Origin: Byssochlamys sp. IMV 00236
Lineage: Eukaryota; Ascomycota; Eurotiomycetes; Eurotiales; Thermoascaceae
Length of the DNA: 64,000 bases
Assembly: GCA_001931875.2 (NCBI GenBank)
Contig: MSJH02000803.1
Span: 434,362-498,361, forward strand
Direction: 5' to 3'
Shown: positions 23,628-34,947 of the stretch, one piece after another
Position numbering within the stretch: position 1 is the first letter of the stretch
Layout: every line of letters starts with the position of its first letter
Notes under the pieces: generated by a model
The model's database searches: none
What the model saw: the letters and a program-made list of their open reading frames with translations, nothing else
Told to the model about the DNA's origin: nothing
Made by a program: the position numbers and the translations under genes

Positions 23628-24071
23628 ACATCTCTTCTTCCATCACTCTTCTCGTGCATTTGGCGGGCGTTTTACCTTATCCACATATCCCATCTTGCCG
23701 TATATTCGCGAATGTCGTTGTATTCGCGAGCTCTCCCATCCGACATGGTCTGGGTTCGCTACCTTTTTTTTATCCTCCCTCCTTCACCCTCATCTTCACC
23801 TTCTTCCCTGACTTCTCCCTTCATATCTGGCTCAGCCTGAAAAAAGCAGTGAAGCATCGGAGTCAGGTTAATGTTGCGTTATTTATCATGACATGACTGG
23901 AACCTTTTGAATGTTAGTGTACATAGTTCCCCCTTTTCAGAGTGGTCTACTAGAGACCAGTGTACGAGTACCGAGCAATGAGGTCAGCGAATCGAGATTA
24001 ATATCAATCCAAAAAGCCACAATAAACTTTTCTTCGAGTTTTGGTAGCAGTCATCCTGGGGCTGTGGAACT

Positions 24072-25755
24072 TCAGGTCCTCAGGGATTTCGCTTGTCTCG
24101 ATTGTTCCAGGCTATTATCGGCGCTGCGCTTCGCTCCCTGACTAGGGTTGTTCGCGATGAAATCCGAAAACATAGCTGAAAGTCGCTGCAGAATCTCCTT
24201 CTCTCCTATCCTGACCTCAACGGCCATTTTCTGACGACGAGGCGAACCTTCTAGTGGACCCGAGGTCTCAGCCTGCTTCAATCCCGCGAGAATCTGCTGG
24301 TCCTGCTCGAGAGTCGTAGCATATTGGCTTTGTCTTTTTTGAACAGCCTTCTGTAGAAGAATCGCCTCCGGAGCGTTCAGCACAGGCTTTGGCGGCTTGT
24401 TCTTAGACTGCTGCTGAAGCAACTGCTCTGGGGTTAGAGTCAAGGTCTTCGCCAGCGCCAAGAGCTCGTCCGGGAGTATGTCTGTCAGTGAGTCCTCAGC
24501 AGATGGCCTGGGAATGATATAGCCGTCATCGAGAAGTTCGAGATCTTCCAGTAGCTTGAGCTGTGGGGGAGTAAGTATAGAATAGGTAATTTAGGAGACA
24601 GAGGGTCAACGCACCTGTGGCTGCGAATCGGGATCCGCACTTGCGAGCCCCGCCACACTACAGATGACGTCCAGCGGCAATTCAACCACGTCGTAAGGGG
24701 TATAGTTTTCAGTAACATATCCATATCTTCTCAGCAAGTCTGACCTAGGAATCTGCCCATAGTCGTTGAAGATCTCCTCCCCTTGATGGATGGGCTTGAT
24801 TGCCTTCATGACAAGGAACCCTTCCTCCTGGAAAAGCCGGGCCTGAAGAAAGGGGAATATTAATATGATGCGCTCCCGAGGAGTGAGGCATGGTAAGGCA
24901 TGGTAATACATACGTTATTTCTGTCTGCATCCGCATTGAGGAGATCAGCCAGGGGGACCATGCCTTTGGGCAATTCATCCTCCTCATCTGTGACATAGCC
25001 ATCTTCACCGTCATCTTCTTCATCCTCAGGCTTTTCAATGTCAAAAGCATAGGCCATAATAAGCGATCCCATCATATGTGCGAGTTCCAAAAGGACTCGT
25101 TCGCCGTCTGGGCCGTTGTAGGATGGGAGACCAGCGACTGGAGGGAACAGAGTGGGGTTGGCACGAACGATTGGTGCGATCATCTCGAGAATTGACTCTT
25201 CCGCACCCTGCTTCCCAATTTTATCCACGACAGCACTGGCTTGTAGTTCAGCAAGTTCAGACGCAGACCAGAACATTAAAGTGTCGAATCTGGTGGGTAA
25301 GACTCTGAAGTAAGCAGACCAGGCGGACCTTTCGCCCAGGAGGTACTCGTGGATCATCACCAGCATCAAAGACAGCCATGGGCCTAGATTTTCGAATTCT
25401 TCCTTCTGAGGCAGCTGGTCCTTGAGATTGGAATTCTGGACGGTCAGGACAATAGTGCGGGGGATTGCAAATAGTTCCTCGCCATCTGAGATTTCGGTTC
25501 TGGCAACTAGTACGAACCGGGGGGCAACAGGTCAGAAACGATTCGTAAATTTTCATCACGAAGACAAAACAAAATCACGAACAAAATGACACTGAGGCAC
25601 ATACCGACTCCCCTCCCAGCCGCCTGGCCCCTCAAATCAGTGACCTGGATTTTTGGGCTGATTCTAACGCCGGGCTTCTGGGACAGCCAAGCAAGAAACT
25701 CATCGGCCTGCCGCTGGAAGTTGTCGGCATCAGGAAAATGGACAGTGCTGGACAT
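24072..25755 (-). CDS. rkm4: SET-domain protein lysine methyltransferase, Rkm4/SETD6 type
   Basis: Predicted S-adenosylmethionine-dependent lysine methyltransferase. In yeast, Rkm4 methylates a large-subunit ribosomal protein. Exons: 25605-25755, 24914-25506, 24615-24842 and 24072-24560, giving 486 aa in frame. The split SET domain spans about residues 25-315. It starts with the GRGVVARTEISDGEELFAIPR block. The I-SET helical insert carries LGPWLSLMLVMIHEYLLGE, and MVPLADLLNAD is the site before the cofactor-binding core. The catalytic end reads GEEIFNDYGQIPRSDLLRRYGYV. A Rubis-subs-bind-like helical C-terminal part follows. An acidic loop (EEDDGEDGYVTDEEDE) lies in the insert. It is divergent from kae1 across 342 bp. 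The family is clear; assignment to Rkm4 rather than another class member is likely but unproved. Confidence 0.86.
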
Positions 25756-26097
25756 GGTGCAAATTATAAAGCTAAACGAGCGGACCACGGGGTCAGGCGA
25801 GTCCCAGACACCAGTCTCCGTGAAAACTAGAAGCACCAGAATCTAGTTTTGGGGGCACAGGAGGGGAAAAATGAAGGATGGGCGTTTGGGAGGTGTGAGG
25901 AGTTGGTGTGGACCACATATAGATTAGTCCGTGCTCCGTCGGATAAACCTCTCGCGGATCTGCCGCGCAGCCGCCAATCGATAACGCCGTAGATAGCAAT
26001 CTGTGAAAAGAAATCGTCCTGCTCGTTTCGGATGCAATGCAGCCTCGTCTGTTGACCCGATCAGCTTGTGCTTCTGGATGAGAGAACCCTGATCCTC
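25756..26097. promoter_or_regulatory. Divergent promoter rkm4 / kae1
   Basis: A 342-bp region between divergent start codons. A translation-related pair (ribosome methyltransferase and tRNA modification) shares it. No coding sequence was recognised. Confidence 0.5.
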
Positions 26098-27301
26098 ATG
26101 ATTGCCATCGGTCTCGAGGGCTCGGCCAACAAGCTGGGCGTCGGCCTCATCTTGCATCCTGATAATGGCGGCCCCGCGCAGGTGCTCTCCAATATCCGTC
26201 ACACGTACGTTTCCCCTCCCGGAGAGGGTTTTCTACCAAAGGATACCGCTCGACACCACCGGGCATGGGTGGTCAGACTGGTCAAGCAAGCAATCAAGCA
26301 GGCTGGAGTGAGCATCGACGATGTCGACTGCATTTGCTACACCAAAGGGCCCGGCATGGGTGCCCCGCTCCAAAGTGTCGCCGTGGCGGCTAGAATGCTC
26401 AGTCTGCTGTGGGGGAAGGAATTAGTCGGAGTGAACCATTGTGTTGGCCGTATGTATATCCCAGTTAGCTATCTTTGAATCTACTATGTCTTTCTTTTTT
26501 ATCTATATACCTATCATCATGCATCACCAATACTGCTACGTATAATTCGAGAATTCGCAATCTAACTATTGAGCAGACATCGAGATGGGACGGCTCATCA
26601 CCGGCGCCCCGAACCCAATTGTCCTTTATGTCTCTGGAGGTAACACCCAGGTGATTGCCTACAGTTCCCAGCGTTATCGGATCTTTGGTGAGACGCTGGA
26701 CATTGCGGTGGGTAACTGCCTGGATCGGTTCGCACGCACATTACACATCTCCAACGACCCCGCGCCAGGGTATAACATCGAGCAACTGGCCAAGAAGGGC
26801 AAGCGACTCGTGGATCTACCATATGCCGTCAAGGGCATGGACTGCTCATTCTCTGGTATCCTAGCCGCTGTCGATGCATTGGCAGCAAACTGGGGACTAG
26901 CCGGAGAGGAGAAGGAAGGCGAGAAAATTCCTACTATAGACGCGGAGGGAAACCCGCTCCCGACGCGCGCAGATCTCTGCTTCTCTCTCCAGGAGACCAT
27001 CTTCGCAATGCTGGTTGAAATCACAGAACGTGCCATGGCGCATGTGGGGTCGAAGGAAGTTCTCATTGTCGGTGGTGTCGGCTCCAACGAGCGTCTACAG
27101 GAAATGATGGGCACTATGGCCCGAGACCGTGGTGGTAGTGTTTATGCCACAGATGAACGCTTCTGTATCGATAACGGCATCATGATCGCGCAAGCTGGTA
27201 TACTCGCCTATAAGACGGGCTTCCGCACGGCCCTCGAAGACTCGACGTGCACGCAGCGATTCCGGACTGATGATGTTTTCGTGAAGTGGAGAGAAGATTA
27301 G
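26098..27301 (+). CDS. kae1: tRNA t6A37 threonylcarbamoyltransferase, KEOPS subunit Kae1
   Basis: Catalytic subunit of the KEOPS complex, which transfers threonylcarbamoyl from TC-AMP to A37 of ANN-decoding tRNAs. Two exons, 26098-26449 and 26577-27301, give 358 aa. The intron of 127 nt has donor GTATGT and a CTAAC branch. The N-terminus is the ASKHA fold start [14 protein letters not shown]. Metal-ligand histidines lie in VNHCVGHIEMGR, whose second His is split by the intron. The YVSGGNTQV phosphate motif, [17 protein letters not shown], and the C-terminal [10 protein letters not shown] and [10 protein letters not shown] blocks are all present. The protein lacks a mitochondrial presequence, so it is the cytosolic Kae1 rather than Qri7. 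The ATG at 26098 begins exactly at the fold start. Confidence 0.95.
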
Positions 27302-27918
27302 TATCTATTCTCTCTCTCTCTCTCAACTATTACGATATTTGTTCTTTTGAAGATCTAATTAAGGTACTACTATGCACCTAAAAAGCTTCTGATATTTTAC
27401 GTTCTGGACGGTGAGGGTCTCAGTCTTGTCTTTTTCGTATACATAGATAAATGGAATTCTCGGATGAGATATGATTCAAAAAAGCAATCACAACATGCTA
27501 TTGACTACAGAGTCGTACATCAACTTAAATGGCCTAATCTGGTTATTCTTCGATAGCTTGGACAAAGGACTACACTTGGATTTATTCCATTTCTTCCAAG
27601 GACCATATCATGAAAGCCTTGGTTTGTAGCAAGGTTATTCTAACATAACAAACATGACCCATCTCACCGGCAACAATAGTCGGTCCGAACGTTAACATGG
27701 TTAGAGAGGCGCTATGCTATGATCATACATAAAGCACGTGTCCTGCTCTTTTTATTGGCTTAATCGAGCCAATGGCCAAGGGAAGCTGCTTGAGCGGCTC
27801 AGTGTCGGCTGAATCGATTAAAATGAGATAAAAAATAAGATAAAAAGGGAAGAGATGGATGGCACAATGACATCAGAGAAGAATGTGATATTCTGTGCTA
27901 CATGGCGCTCGTTTCTCA
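27302..27918. other. Convergent 3' region kae1 / AMPK beta
   Basis: About 620 bp between two 3' ends, AT-rich, with a CT dinucleotide run just after the kae1 stop (27309-27324). No gene seen. Confidence 0.6.
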
Positions 27919-29511
27919 TTACTGACCCGTGATATCCCCGGTAGGTTTGTACAATATCGTCGTTACGTACTGCAAGAGGTGCGTAAGCGAAGATCATTAC
28001 TCGAAAGTTCATTGGGGTTCTCACCTTTCGTTTGTATCTCGTCGTGACACTCGTGGCCAACACACCGTTCTTGATGCTACTGGTTGCCAAGTGGTTCAAG
28101 ACAGTGTGATTGGGATAGTTAAGCACACTATTGTCATCTTTCATAGGTGTCGTGCCGTTCAAAATAGATTTGCCCAGAAATAAGGGCAGGACTGGTGGTG
28201 CGGAAGAGTCCGAGATGACATTCGCCGCTTGCTGATATGCATCATTGTCCTCTTCCTGGTCGATATCGGCTAGGAACTGGGGGACAATATTGCGGAAGTC
28301 TCCAGGAGGGATCTCCTCTTCCGGTTCCTCCTTTTCCGCTTCATCTTCGACGGCATCGCCCGCCGGACCGGTACCGATGATCTCGGGGAGGACCTGCGGC
28401 GGATGCACTCCAGGTGGAATCGCGGACCTATTCGTCCGGTCGCTTTCCCGTCGTGGCCGCTGAACCTCATCTGCACTGACTTCGATATAGTTGACGAGGT
28501 GGTTAGTGAAATCCACCGCTGTCGGGAGGTCATCCGAAGCTCGCATATCGCCATCTACGATAAACTTGAGATGATGCGTGCCGGGGCGGAGGCTCAGGGT
28601 CGTGGTTAGCACTCCTGGATCAGTTTCACTGTATAGTACATCATCAGTTAGCAGTCTATCAACCTCAAGGTCTGGGAAAGGCTTGTTTCTTCAGATGTAG
28701 CACGGGAATGCCAGATCGAGTGAGTTGCCTTGTTGGAGTATAGCACATCATGTTTAATAGAAATACAGACAGGAGGACGGGTTGAAGCGTACCTCCTATG
28801 TACTCGGAACTTCTTCTCCCAGTTTACAAAGGTTCCCGTCACATATACCTTCTCTCCAGGCCCACGCCACTCGATGGTTGTCGGGACGGCCTTTCCCACT
28901 CCGCTTATCGAATATTGATCATCGTCGACCACCTCATCCTCATCGACAGCAGTGGTCCTATGTGATGTGGTCTGGCGAGTTAACGGTTCGTCTAGCGTGT
29001 CCCATGGAACAGATTCGATCTGGGGATCGGCTGGTGCTATTACCGGTGAGCCAGGCGTGGCCGTGGCATCTCCAATAGGCAGAGGGAGTCGAGGGGGGCG
29101 TTGAAGATGCGCAGAAGCGCCATAGTACGTATTCAATGGCGGCCCAGAGGGAGCTACACCTGGATCCCGTCTTGCGGAGGGGCGTGAGGGAACCTGAACA
29201 GGGTCGGAAGGATCCTGTTTTGGCACGCTCCGATGACGCTGTATCCTCTTTGAGTCCGATCTCTCTGGCCTTCCGGCTTCATCGGGGATGTTGCGAGACT
29301 GCAGTCGTTGTTGTACAGGAGTTTGCGTGTTGGCTGCCGGATGTCCAGTTGCGCTATCTTTGGAGGCTGATGGATCCGCCGCAGCTGACTTCAGGCCATG
29401 ATTTGACACCCGCCGATGTACTCGTCGGTCATTCCCAGGCACTGAGAGATTCTGGGCGGCCGAGCTGGAGGAGGCGCCAGTCGACGGCGTCTTTGAAGGA
29501 TTGTTGCCCAT
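27919..29511 (-). CDS. AMPK/Snf1 kinase complex beta subunit (Sip2/Gal83 type)
   Basis: Scaffold subunit of the Snf1/AMPK energy-sensing kinase that controls carbon-source use. Exons: 28793-29511, 28025-28628 and 27919-27969, giving 457 aa. The start MGNNPSK is a strong N-myristoylation signal, as in yeast Sip2. A basic, Ser/Pro-rich linker runs to about residue 210. The family 48 carbohydrate-binding module follows, with TIEWRGPGEKVYVTGTFVNW, then HHLKFIVDGDMRASDDLPTAVDF; it is split by intron 28629-28792. The C-terminal ASC domain includes LPLFLGKSILN, NHTVLNHLATSSIKNGVLATSVTTRYKRKYVT and ends in TGQ on a 17-codon last exon. Both junctions restore known family sequence. Glycogen binding and membrane tethering are inferred from family. 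My start coordinate may be off by one base. Confidence 0.93.
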
Positions 29512-29984
29512 CTTTAGCGGGGAAGCTGAGGACAAGGGACAAGGCGGGGAAATGAATCCGGGGCAGATTGCGATGCCAGCATCAGAGCGCCGGCCGCGGG
29601 AGGCAGGGGAGGGAGAGAGGGACGGATGGTGAAAGAAGCGCGGCTTATCTCAATCGACAGAGAGCGCCCATCCAGGATCCCTGAAGCGTGAAGCTCAACG
29701 GCGATGACGATGTCGACGTCGACGACGAGAAGTCAGGCCATCATGTCCGCTTAGGGCTTAGGGCTGCCGGGCGGAGTCTGAACCTCCGCGCTTCTTGGCT
29801 TGCGATGAACTTCCCAGTCGCCGTCCAGGATCATGGCTGGGAATTGTCGTCTGGCCGTCTTTATCCTCGTCTAGTCTGATGTCCAGATCGATGCCGCTTA
29901 CGAGACCGTCTCTGCTGATGCTAAATTAGAGCTTGTGCGACAGTCACTGGCCGTGGTCACGGTCTGCAAGCTAACTACCTATCT
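29512..29984. promoter_or_regulatory. Divergent intergenic region AMPK beta / small membrane protein
   Basis: A 473-bp region between divergent genes. Short ORFs only. It probably holds both promoters. Confidence 0.5.
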
Positions 29985-30729
29985 ATGCTCTCGTTATCTA
30001 ACTACTTGGGATCTTGTTTCTCGTGTTGTGCCATGATGGAGTGGCTCGAACTCGCATTGGCTATTCTTGTCTGTATCTTCTATCCCATTTTCTGGCTAGT
30101 TCGGAGTTTGGTCTCGCTTCTTGGAATACTCGCTACTCCGTTCTTGCACATAGCGAGCAATGTTCTTCGGGTGGCCTTTCTACCGTTGAGGATTTTGTCT
30201 AGATTTGAGGTGCGTTCCCATTTATGCACTTCATCCTGATATTCTAGCCTTCTCTCCGATGTTCACAGTTTAATCTGTCTGCGCATTGGTCTTCCGCAGA
30301 GCCATGATCGAAGAGCTTATTTCTATACAGTCTATCTTCATCTTCTTCGGTGTAGCCTCCCTGATTGGGATAACCGCTGGCCTGGTCTTACACCTGACAT
30401 CAAAACTGGTCGTGCGAGTCCTGCATTTGTCGCAGGAGCCCATTCCCCCGACTCCGCACGTGCGGAAACATCCCAGGTCGTCGAAAGATCACCTGGATGA
30501 ATTTGCCTCTGCATCAGGAAAAGGCCTGCCGTATATAGAGGACACGCGGTCTTCTGCTTACCCAGAAACAAGAGGAGCTCCGCCGTCAGACGCTGCTGCC
30601 AAGCTATCTGGCAACTATTATCCTCGATGGTCCAAGGGCACAAGAGGACAATCAAGTCGCGGGCTCTTCTCTACCACGATTCTGGAGGAAGACGATGACT
30701 TTTCGGATACCGATGATTTTGAACAATGA
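29985..30729 (+). CDS. Small uncharacterised two-TM membrane protein with acidic tail
   Basis: I do not recognise the family. Two exons, 29985-30209 and 30331-30729, give 207 aa. The junction was set by the acceptor TTTCTATACAG, which keeps frame and joins LSRFE to SIFIFFGVASLIG. Nearer acceptors at 30299 or 30301 do not. Exon 1 is very hydrophobic, with one or two membrane segments (WLELALAILVCIFYPIFWLV and LLGILATPFLHIASNVL). Exon 2 starts with another hydrophobic stretch (FIFFGVASLIGITAGLVLHL), followed by a basic and polar region and an acidic end EEDDDFSDTDDFEQ. The Met at 30033 (MMEWLEL) may be the real start; the first 16 residues are Cys/Ser-rich. The soluble acidic tail suggests a protein-interaction role, but no function can be assigned. 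Confidence 0.65.
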
Positions 30730-32328
30730 GCAATTTACTGGGCTAGGAGCCACCATTTTGGAAGCGCATATACCATATATATCATGCATTTCAGTTTCTG
30801 ACTCTCTGTCTTTTTCCTTTTTTTTATTGACAGATGTTCTAATGGTTGTACTAAATACACGATACCCTTCATAATCGGAATTATTTTGAAAAAGTTATTT
30901 CAGGCGTGGGAGCTGCTTGGATCAGCCATATGCAGTGTTACCTAAGACGTCGTATCACGTTAACCGAGGATAGATGCCCATAACTACCGGCCATCTTTGA
31001 ATAAATTTGTGTGGGAGATATTCAGTGATTGCTATTACATTCATCCTCGAGGTCGTTACTCAGATGCAGAAACGTCAAAAAGGTGATCTTGCATGAACTA
31101 ATCACTTGCATGAGAAGCTTGCATCCCCAGATGTCCGAATGTCATTCTCGCGACACCATAGTTAGTTGCGTCCACGGGCCCTCCAGGGTGGAGTCTAGCG
31201 CGCAGTATCGACGGCCTGTTGGGAGTATGGTACTTTCTTCACAAATAATAGTCTACACATCCCATCGAAGCTCGCAAAAGTCTGCGGGCCGGAATATTAA
31301 CTGCAGGGTTCAGTCGCACTAGGACTTAAGATTTCTTCAGCGAAGAAGGGATCCCTGGCTGGCTTGAGCCATGATCGCATTTTCCCGTGACGATCTCAGG
31401 GGTAGTTTTCGCTGGTGTCCAAGTTCATAAGTGATCTGCTCGTGGCCCCGATCTGGCAATTCTGATTCGCAGCACCATTCGAGCGCTTGTTACAGCCGTG
31501 GCGGTGGTTATACCGTTTCGTCTCCTCGTGCAAAGCAGCTTGAATTGCGCCCCTTCAGCTTGTTGCGCTTGATCTCCGGGTGGCGCCTCAGCCTCCCGTT
31601 ATTCTACCATTCCTCCGTGGTGAATACGATCGCTACAATCCCTACAGACCTGAGCCGTGAGCAGAGTACAGATCATCGATCCCTGCTTCGGGGCGAAGTT
31701 AGATCAAGCATTGTGGAGTAACTAGATCAAGCAGAGAATTCGGCAGCTTCAACTTTCAAGTCCACGGGCTCCAGTCCGACTCTACTCTAAGACTTTAGCG
31801 TCCTTCAACGGGCCCAGCTCATCCAAGGCTCATCAATCTCCTAGGGTGGAGACTTTTCTTACTACTTAACACGTCAAGACGGGACAATCGTGGGAGGCCA
31901 CCAGGCGATGCGGAGGTTCAAGCTGGAAAGTCGAGTAATTAGCCGTCATCATCCTTTTCTCATCACTTGGCCAGAACCGTGGGAACCGCTCCTCGTCTGC
32001 CGTCTCCCTTCCCGGAACGTCACCACTTTTCTTCGCTGCGCATCTCTGCTTATCAGCTGGAGCCTGACGTGCTCTGCGAGGAAAAAGTCGTCGCAGGAGG
32101 GTTCTCTAGCAGCAGGAGTACTGAACTTCGCAGTGGTCTTTATGGTTCGTATTGGCTGGGCTGTTGTGCAATCACATTTTGACCCCCTTGAGGCGGCGGT
32201 ACTTAGCTAAAGAGTCTCGACGAGTTTCAGGTTAGTGGAATGCGAACTGGCCGTGCAAGTCGCCTACGAAAAGCGTCAGTCTTCTAGCCAGCTTTCCTTC
32301 CCTTTCCCGGTCGAAAACACTTGTCGAG
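30730..32328. other. Intergenic region upstream of the GT71 gene (1.6 kb)
   Basis: Short unrelated ORFs only. It probably holds the 3' region of the membrane-protein gene and a long promoter and leader for the mannosyltransferase gene. No repeats or RNA genes recognised. Confidence 0.55.
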
Positions 32329-33867
32329 ATGATGGCGCGGTTGCCTACACGGCTGCGAACAGTCCTTGTCGCATTTATTCTGGCATCTATATTCTCTTGG
32401 TTCCTTTCGCGCCATCGTCATCTGTCGAATGTGAACGAGGTCAAATGGTCTGAGCTCCCCGCCTATGAAGCATCGGAAAGTCACGAAACCAAAGATGGCC
32501 TCAAGGATGAAATCAAGGATCAATCCAAACACGAGATCGAGCACAATGTTAGAGGGCACATGAAGTTCTGGCGGGAGTTCCAGCCGCTATTGATGGAATA
32601 CGCGCCCGACTGCGACTCCCCGCATAAATTGGGAACTGCGCCTGGAGTACGGTTCGATGCGAAGAACCCCGGAGAACGGCCAGAGCTCGTGGAGATGTTG
32701 GTGGACGATGTGATCAAGATGAGGACCGCCCATACAAATTTTGTCAACGCTATCAGGGACGGAGCACCCTCCCTGCACTATACACCGGGGACGCGGGGTC
32801 TGGTGTCGACTGCTGGAGGGTCATATTTACCCGTTCTGGTCATATCTCTGCGCATGCTGCGAAAGACGGGGTCAAAATTGCCCATGGAGGTCTTCCTTGC
32901 CGATGCCGATGAACATGAAGAGTACATCTGCGATGTCGTTCTTCCGTCCTTGAACGCGAAATGCGTGATATTATCGGACATTCTGAGTGCAGCGCCTGAA
33001 GACATGCAAATCGAGAAGTACCAGTTCAAGCCTTTTGCCATGCTATTTTCGTCTTTTGAGGAGATATTGTTCTTGGATGCGGATGCCTTCCCGATCGACA
33101 AGCCCGAGGTACTATTTGACAACGAGCCTTTCCAATCGAAACACATGGTCACTTGGCCGGACTTCTGGGCTTCCTCCGCCTCGCCTCTGTTCTACGCCAT
33201 CGCATCTCAGGAGATCCCACCAATGGATATTCGCCAGTCGACAGAGTCGGGAGAGGTGGTAGTGTCCAAGAAGACACATGCCCATACGCTTCTGCTCTGC
33301 ACGTATTACAACTACTGGGGCCCGTCGCACTTCTACTCGTTGCTCTCTCAAGGTGCACCCGGTGAAGGCGATAAAGAAACTTTTCTGGCAGCGGCCACCG
33401 CAATGAACGAGCCATTTTATCAAGTCAGCGAACCCATTCGCGCCATCGGGCATCCCAGTAGTAACGGATTCGCCGGTTCTGCCATGGTTCAGTTCCATCC
33501 GCTCGATGATTACAAGTTGACGCAGAAAGGAGAGTGGCGTGTCAATGGTTCCAAAGCGCCTTCTCCTAAGCCGTTCTTCATCCACGCCAATTTTCCTAAA
33601 TTCAACCCGGCTACTGTATTCGATAAGCAGATGGTGAACCCGGCCTACGACGATGATGGAGGCTACACGCGTGCTTGGACAGACCCGGAGGACACGGTTA
33701 GTGACTTCGGTCATGATGTGGAGCGGGAGTTCTGGAATGAGATCATGTGGACCGCATGTGAACTGGAGCATCGATTCCGAAGCTGGCGAAACGAGAAGGA
33801 TGTCTGCTCGGATGTGAAGAAGTACTGGAAGGCAATCTTCGCTAACGGGAAAGACTCGGCTGTGTGA
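32329..33867 (+). CDS. GT71 family mannosyltransferase (Mnn2/Mnn1 type)
   Basis: Golgi glycosyltransferase that adds mannose from GDP-mannose to cell-wall glycoproteins or mannan; whether the linkage is alpha-1,2 or alpha-1,3 is not decided by the sequence. It is a single uninterrupted exon of 512 aa. A short basic N-terminus and one hydrophobic segment (about residues 11-26, TVLVAFILASIFSWFL) make it a type II membrane protein, followed by a charged stem. The catalytic region includes RGLVSTAGGSYLPVLVISLRMLRKTGSKLP, LPMEVFLADADE, the metal-binding LFLDADAFP (DxD-type) and IHANFPKF near the end. The ATG at 32329 is followed by a second Met; either could be used. It is convergent with coq8, with about 1.08 kb between stop codons. 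Confidence 0.88.
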   Translation: MMARLPTRLRTVLVAFILASIFSWFLSRHRHLSNVNEVKWSELPAYEASESHETKDGLKDEIKDQSKHEIEHNVRGHMKFWREFQPLLMEYAPDCDSPHKLGTAPGVRFDAKNPGERPELVEMLVDDVIKMRTAHTNFVNAIRDGAPSLHYTPGTRGLVSTAGGSYLPVLVISLRMLRKTGSKLPMEVFLADADEHEEYICDVVLPSLNAKCVILSDILSAAPEDMQIEKYQFKPFAMLFSSFEEILFLDADAFPIDKPEVLFDNEPFQSKHMVTWPDFWASSASPLFYAIASQEIPPMDIRQSTESGEVVVSKKTHAHTLLLCTYYNYWGPSHFYSLLSQGAPGEGDKETFLAAATAMNEPFYQVSEPIRAIGHPSSNGFAGSAMVQFHPLDDYKLTQKGEWRVNGSKAPSPKPFFIHANFPKFNPATVFDKQMVNPAYDDDGGYTRAWTDPEDTVSDFGHDVEREFWNEIMWTACELEHRFRSWRNEKDVCSDVKKYWKAIFANGKDSAV

Positions 33868-34947
33868 AGACCAATGGCCAAATATCTGAATTAACGCGAC
33901 AAGTATAACTTGCACCTATAACCCTGGAAGCGGCGGGTACCTGCGACGTCCTGAGATCCCTGAATCCCATATACGAGCGGTTAAGGATCCCTGGACTACG
34001 CGCGTTTCCCATGGTCAGTTGTGGCAATACTCCGCAATACTCCGCAGCTACTATGGCTTTCTTCGAGACTGCGCTGCGCTATAAAGGGGCTGGTCCCTTT
34101 GGCTCTTTCTTGACCACTGCCATTGCAGGAGTCAGGAATTCCAGGTGTTCACAAAGCGACACGAATTTACCCAGCAATATCTTTCAAAAAGGGGAAATCA
34201 TCCTCGGAATGACCAACGATTCCGCCGCTGTCGGCACCAGCAACGAGATACCAGAAACTCGAATACCGGAGGTATTACCATCGAGCGATTATCACTGCAC
34301 AAACGACTAGAAACAGCCGCTTCACGTCTCGATCGAGCGCAGCCTCACTCATTTACAGTGCCACCTTCAACTCGGAAACGAGAAATTGTATCATACTATG
34401 AGACTATGCATTTTGTACCTTTCCGCTTTCTAGAACGACAGTACGGTCCATATACCCAATGTCTTAACGTTTCCATGATTGTGTCATAGTTGTTCATTAC
34501 TTGAGTTACTTCTTTTTAAGGACAATTTACATTACCTGTCATGATACCTTGAAAAACGATGTTTTTGTGGATTGATAATGTACTTCTAGAGGATTAATAC
34601 TACTAATTATTCTTTCTTGTTTCAAGACGATATTGAGAAGACACATCGTTCATCGTTATGTTACTTGAACATTTAACTAACTTGTACTGTAGGAATCAAT
34701 ATTGAAATTCTTCATATGGTAAAATCGTTTTATATCTCTCTGTTTATCCCATTTTATTGTCAATATTTCCATATTCTTATATCTAGTGACGATATGGCCC
34801 CCTTCATGTTTTTCTTTCCTGTATAAATGAGATTCTACCTGGTTGTACATGTACAATACATGCTATTTATTATACATCATATGGCCTTTTTTTACTAGCC
34901 AAAAACATACACTCTCTTTCCCGCTTCTTACGGGATCTTATCTCTAG
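33868..34947. other. Convergent AT-rich 3' region GT71 / coq8
   Basis: About 1.08 kb, becoming very AT-rich from 34.5 kb. Only short ORFs. No gene seen. Confidence 0.6.

Noticed and set aside
18186..28628. A biosynthetic or defence gene cluster
   Set aside because: The neighbouring genes are unrelated single-copy housekeeping genes with mixed strands, so shared position is not evidence for shared function.
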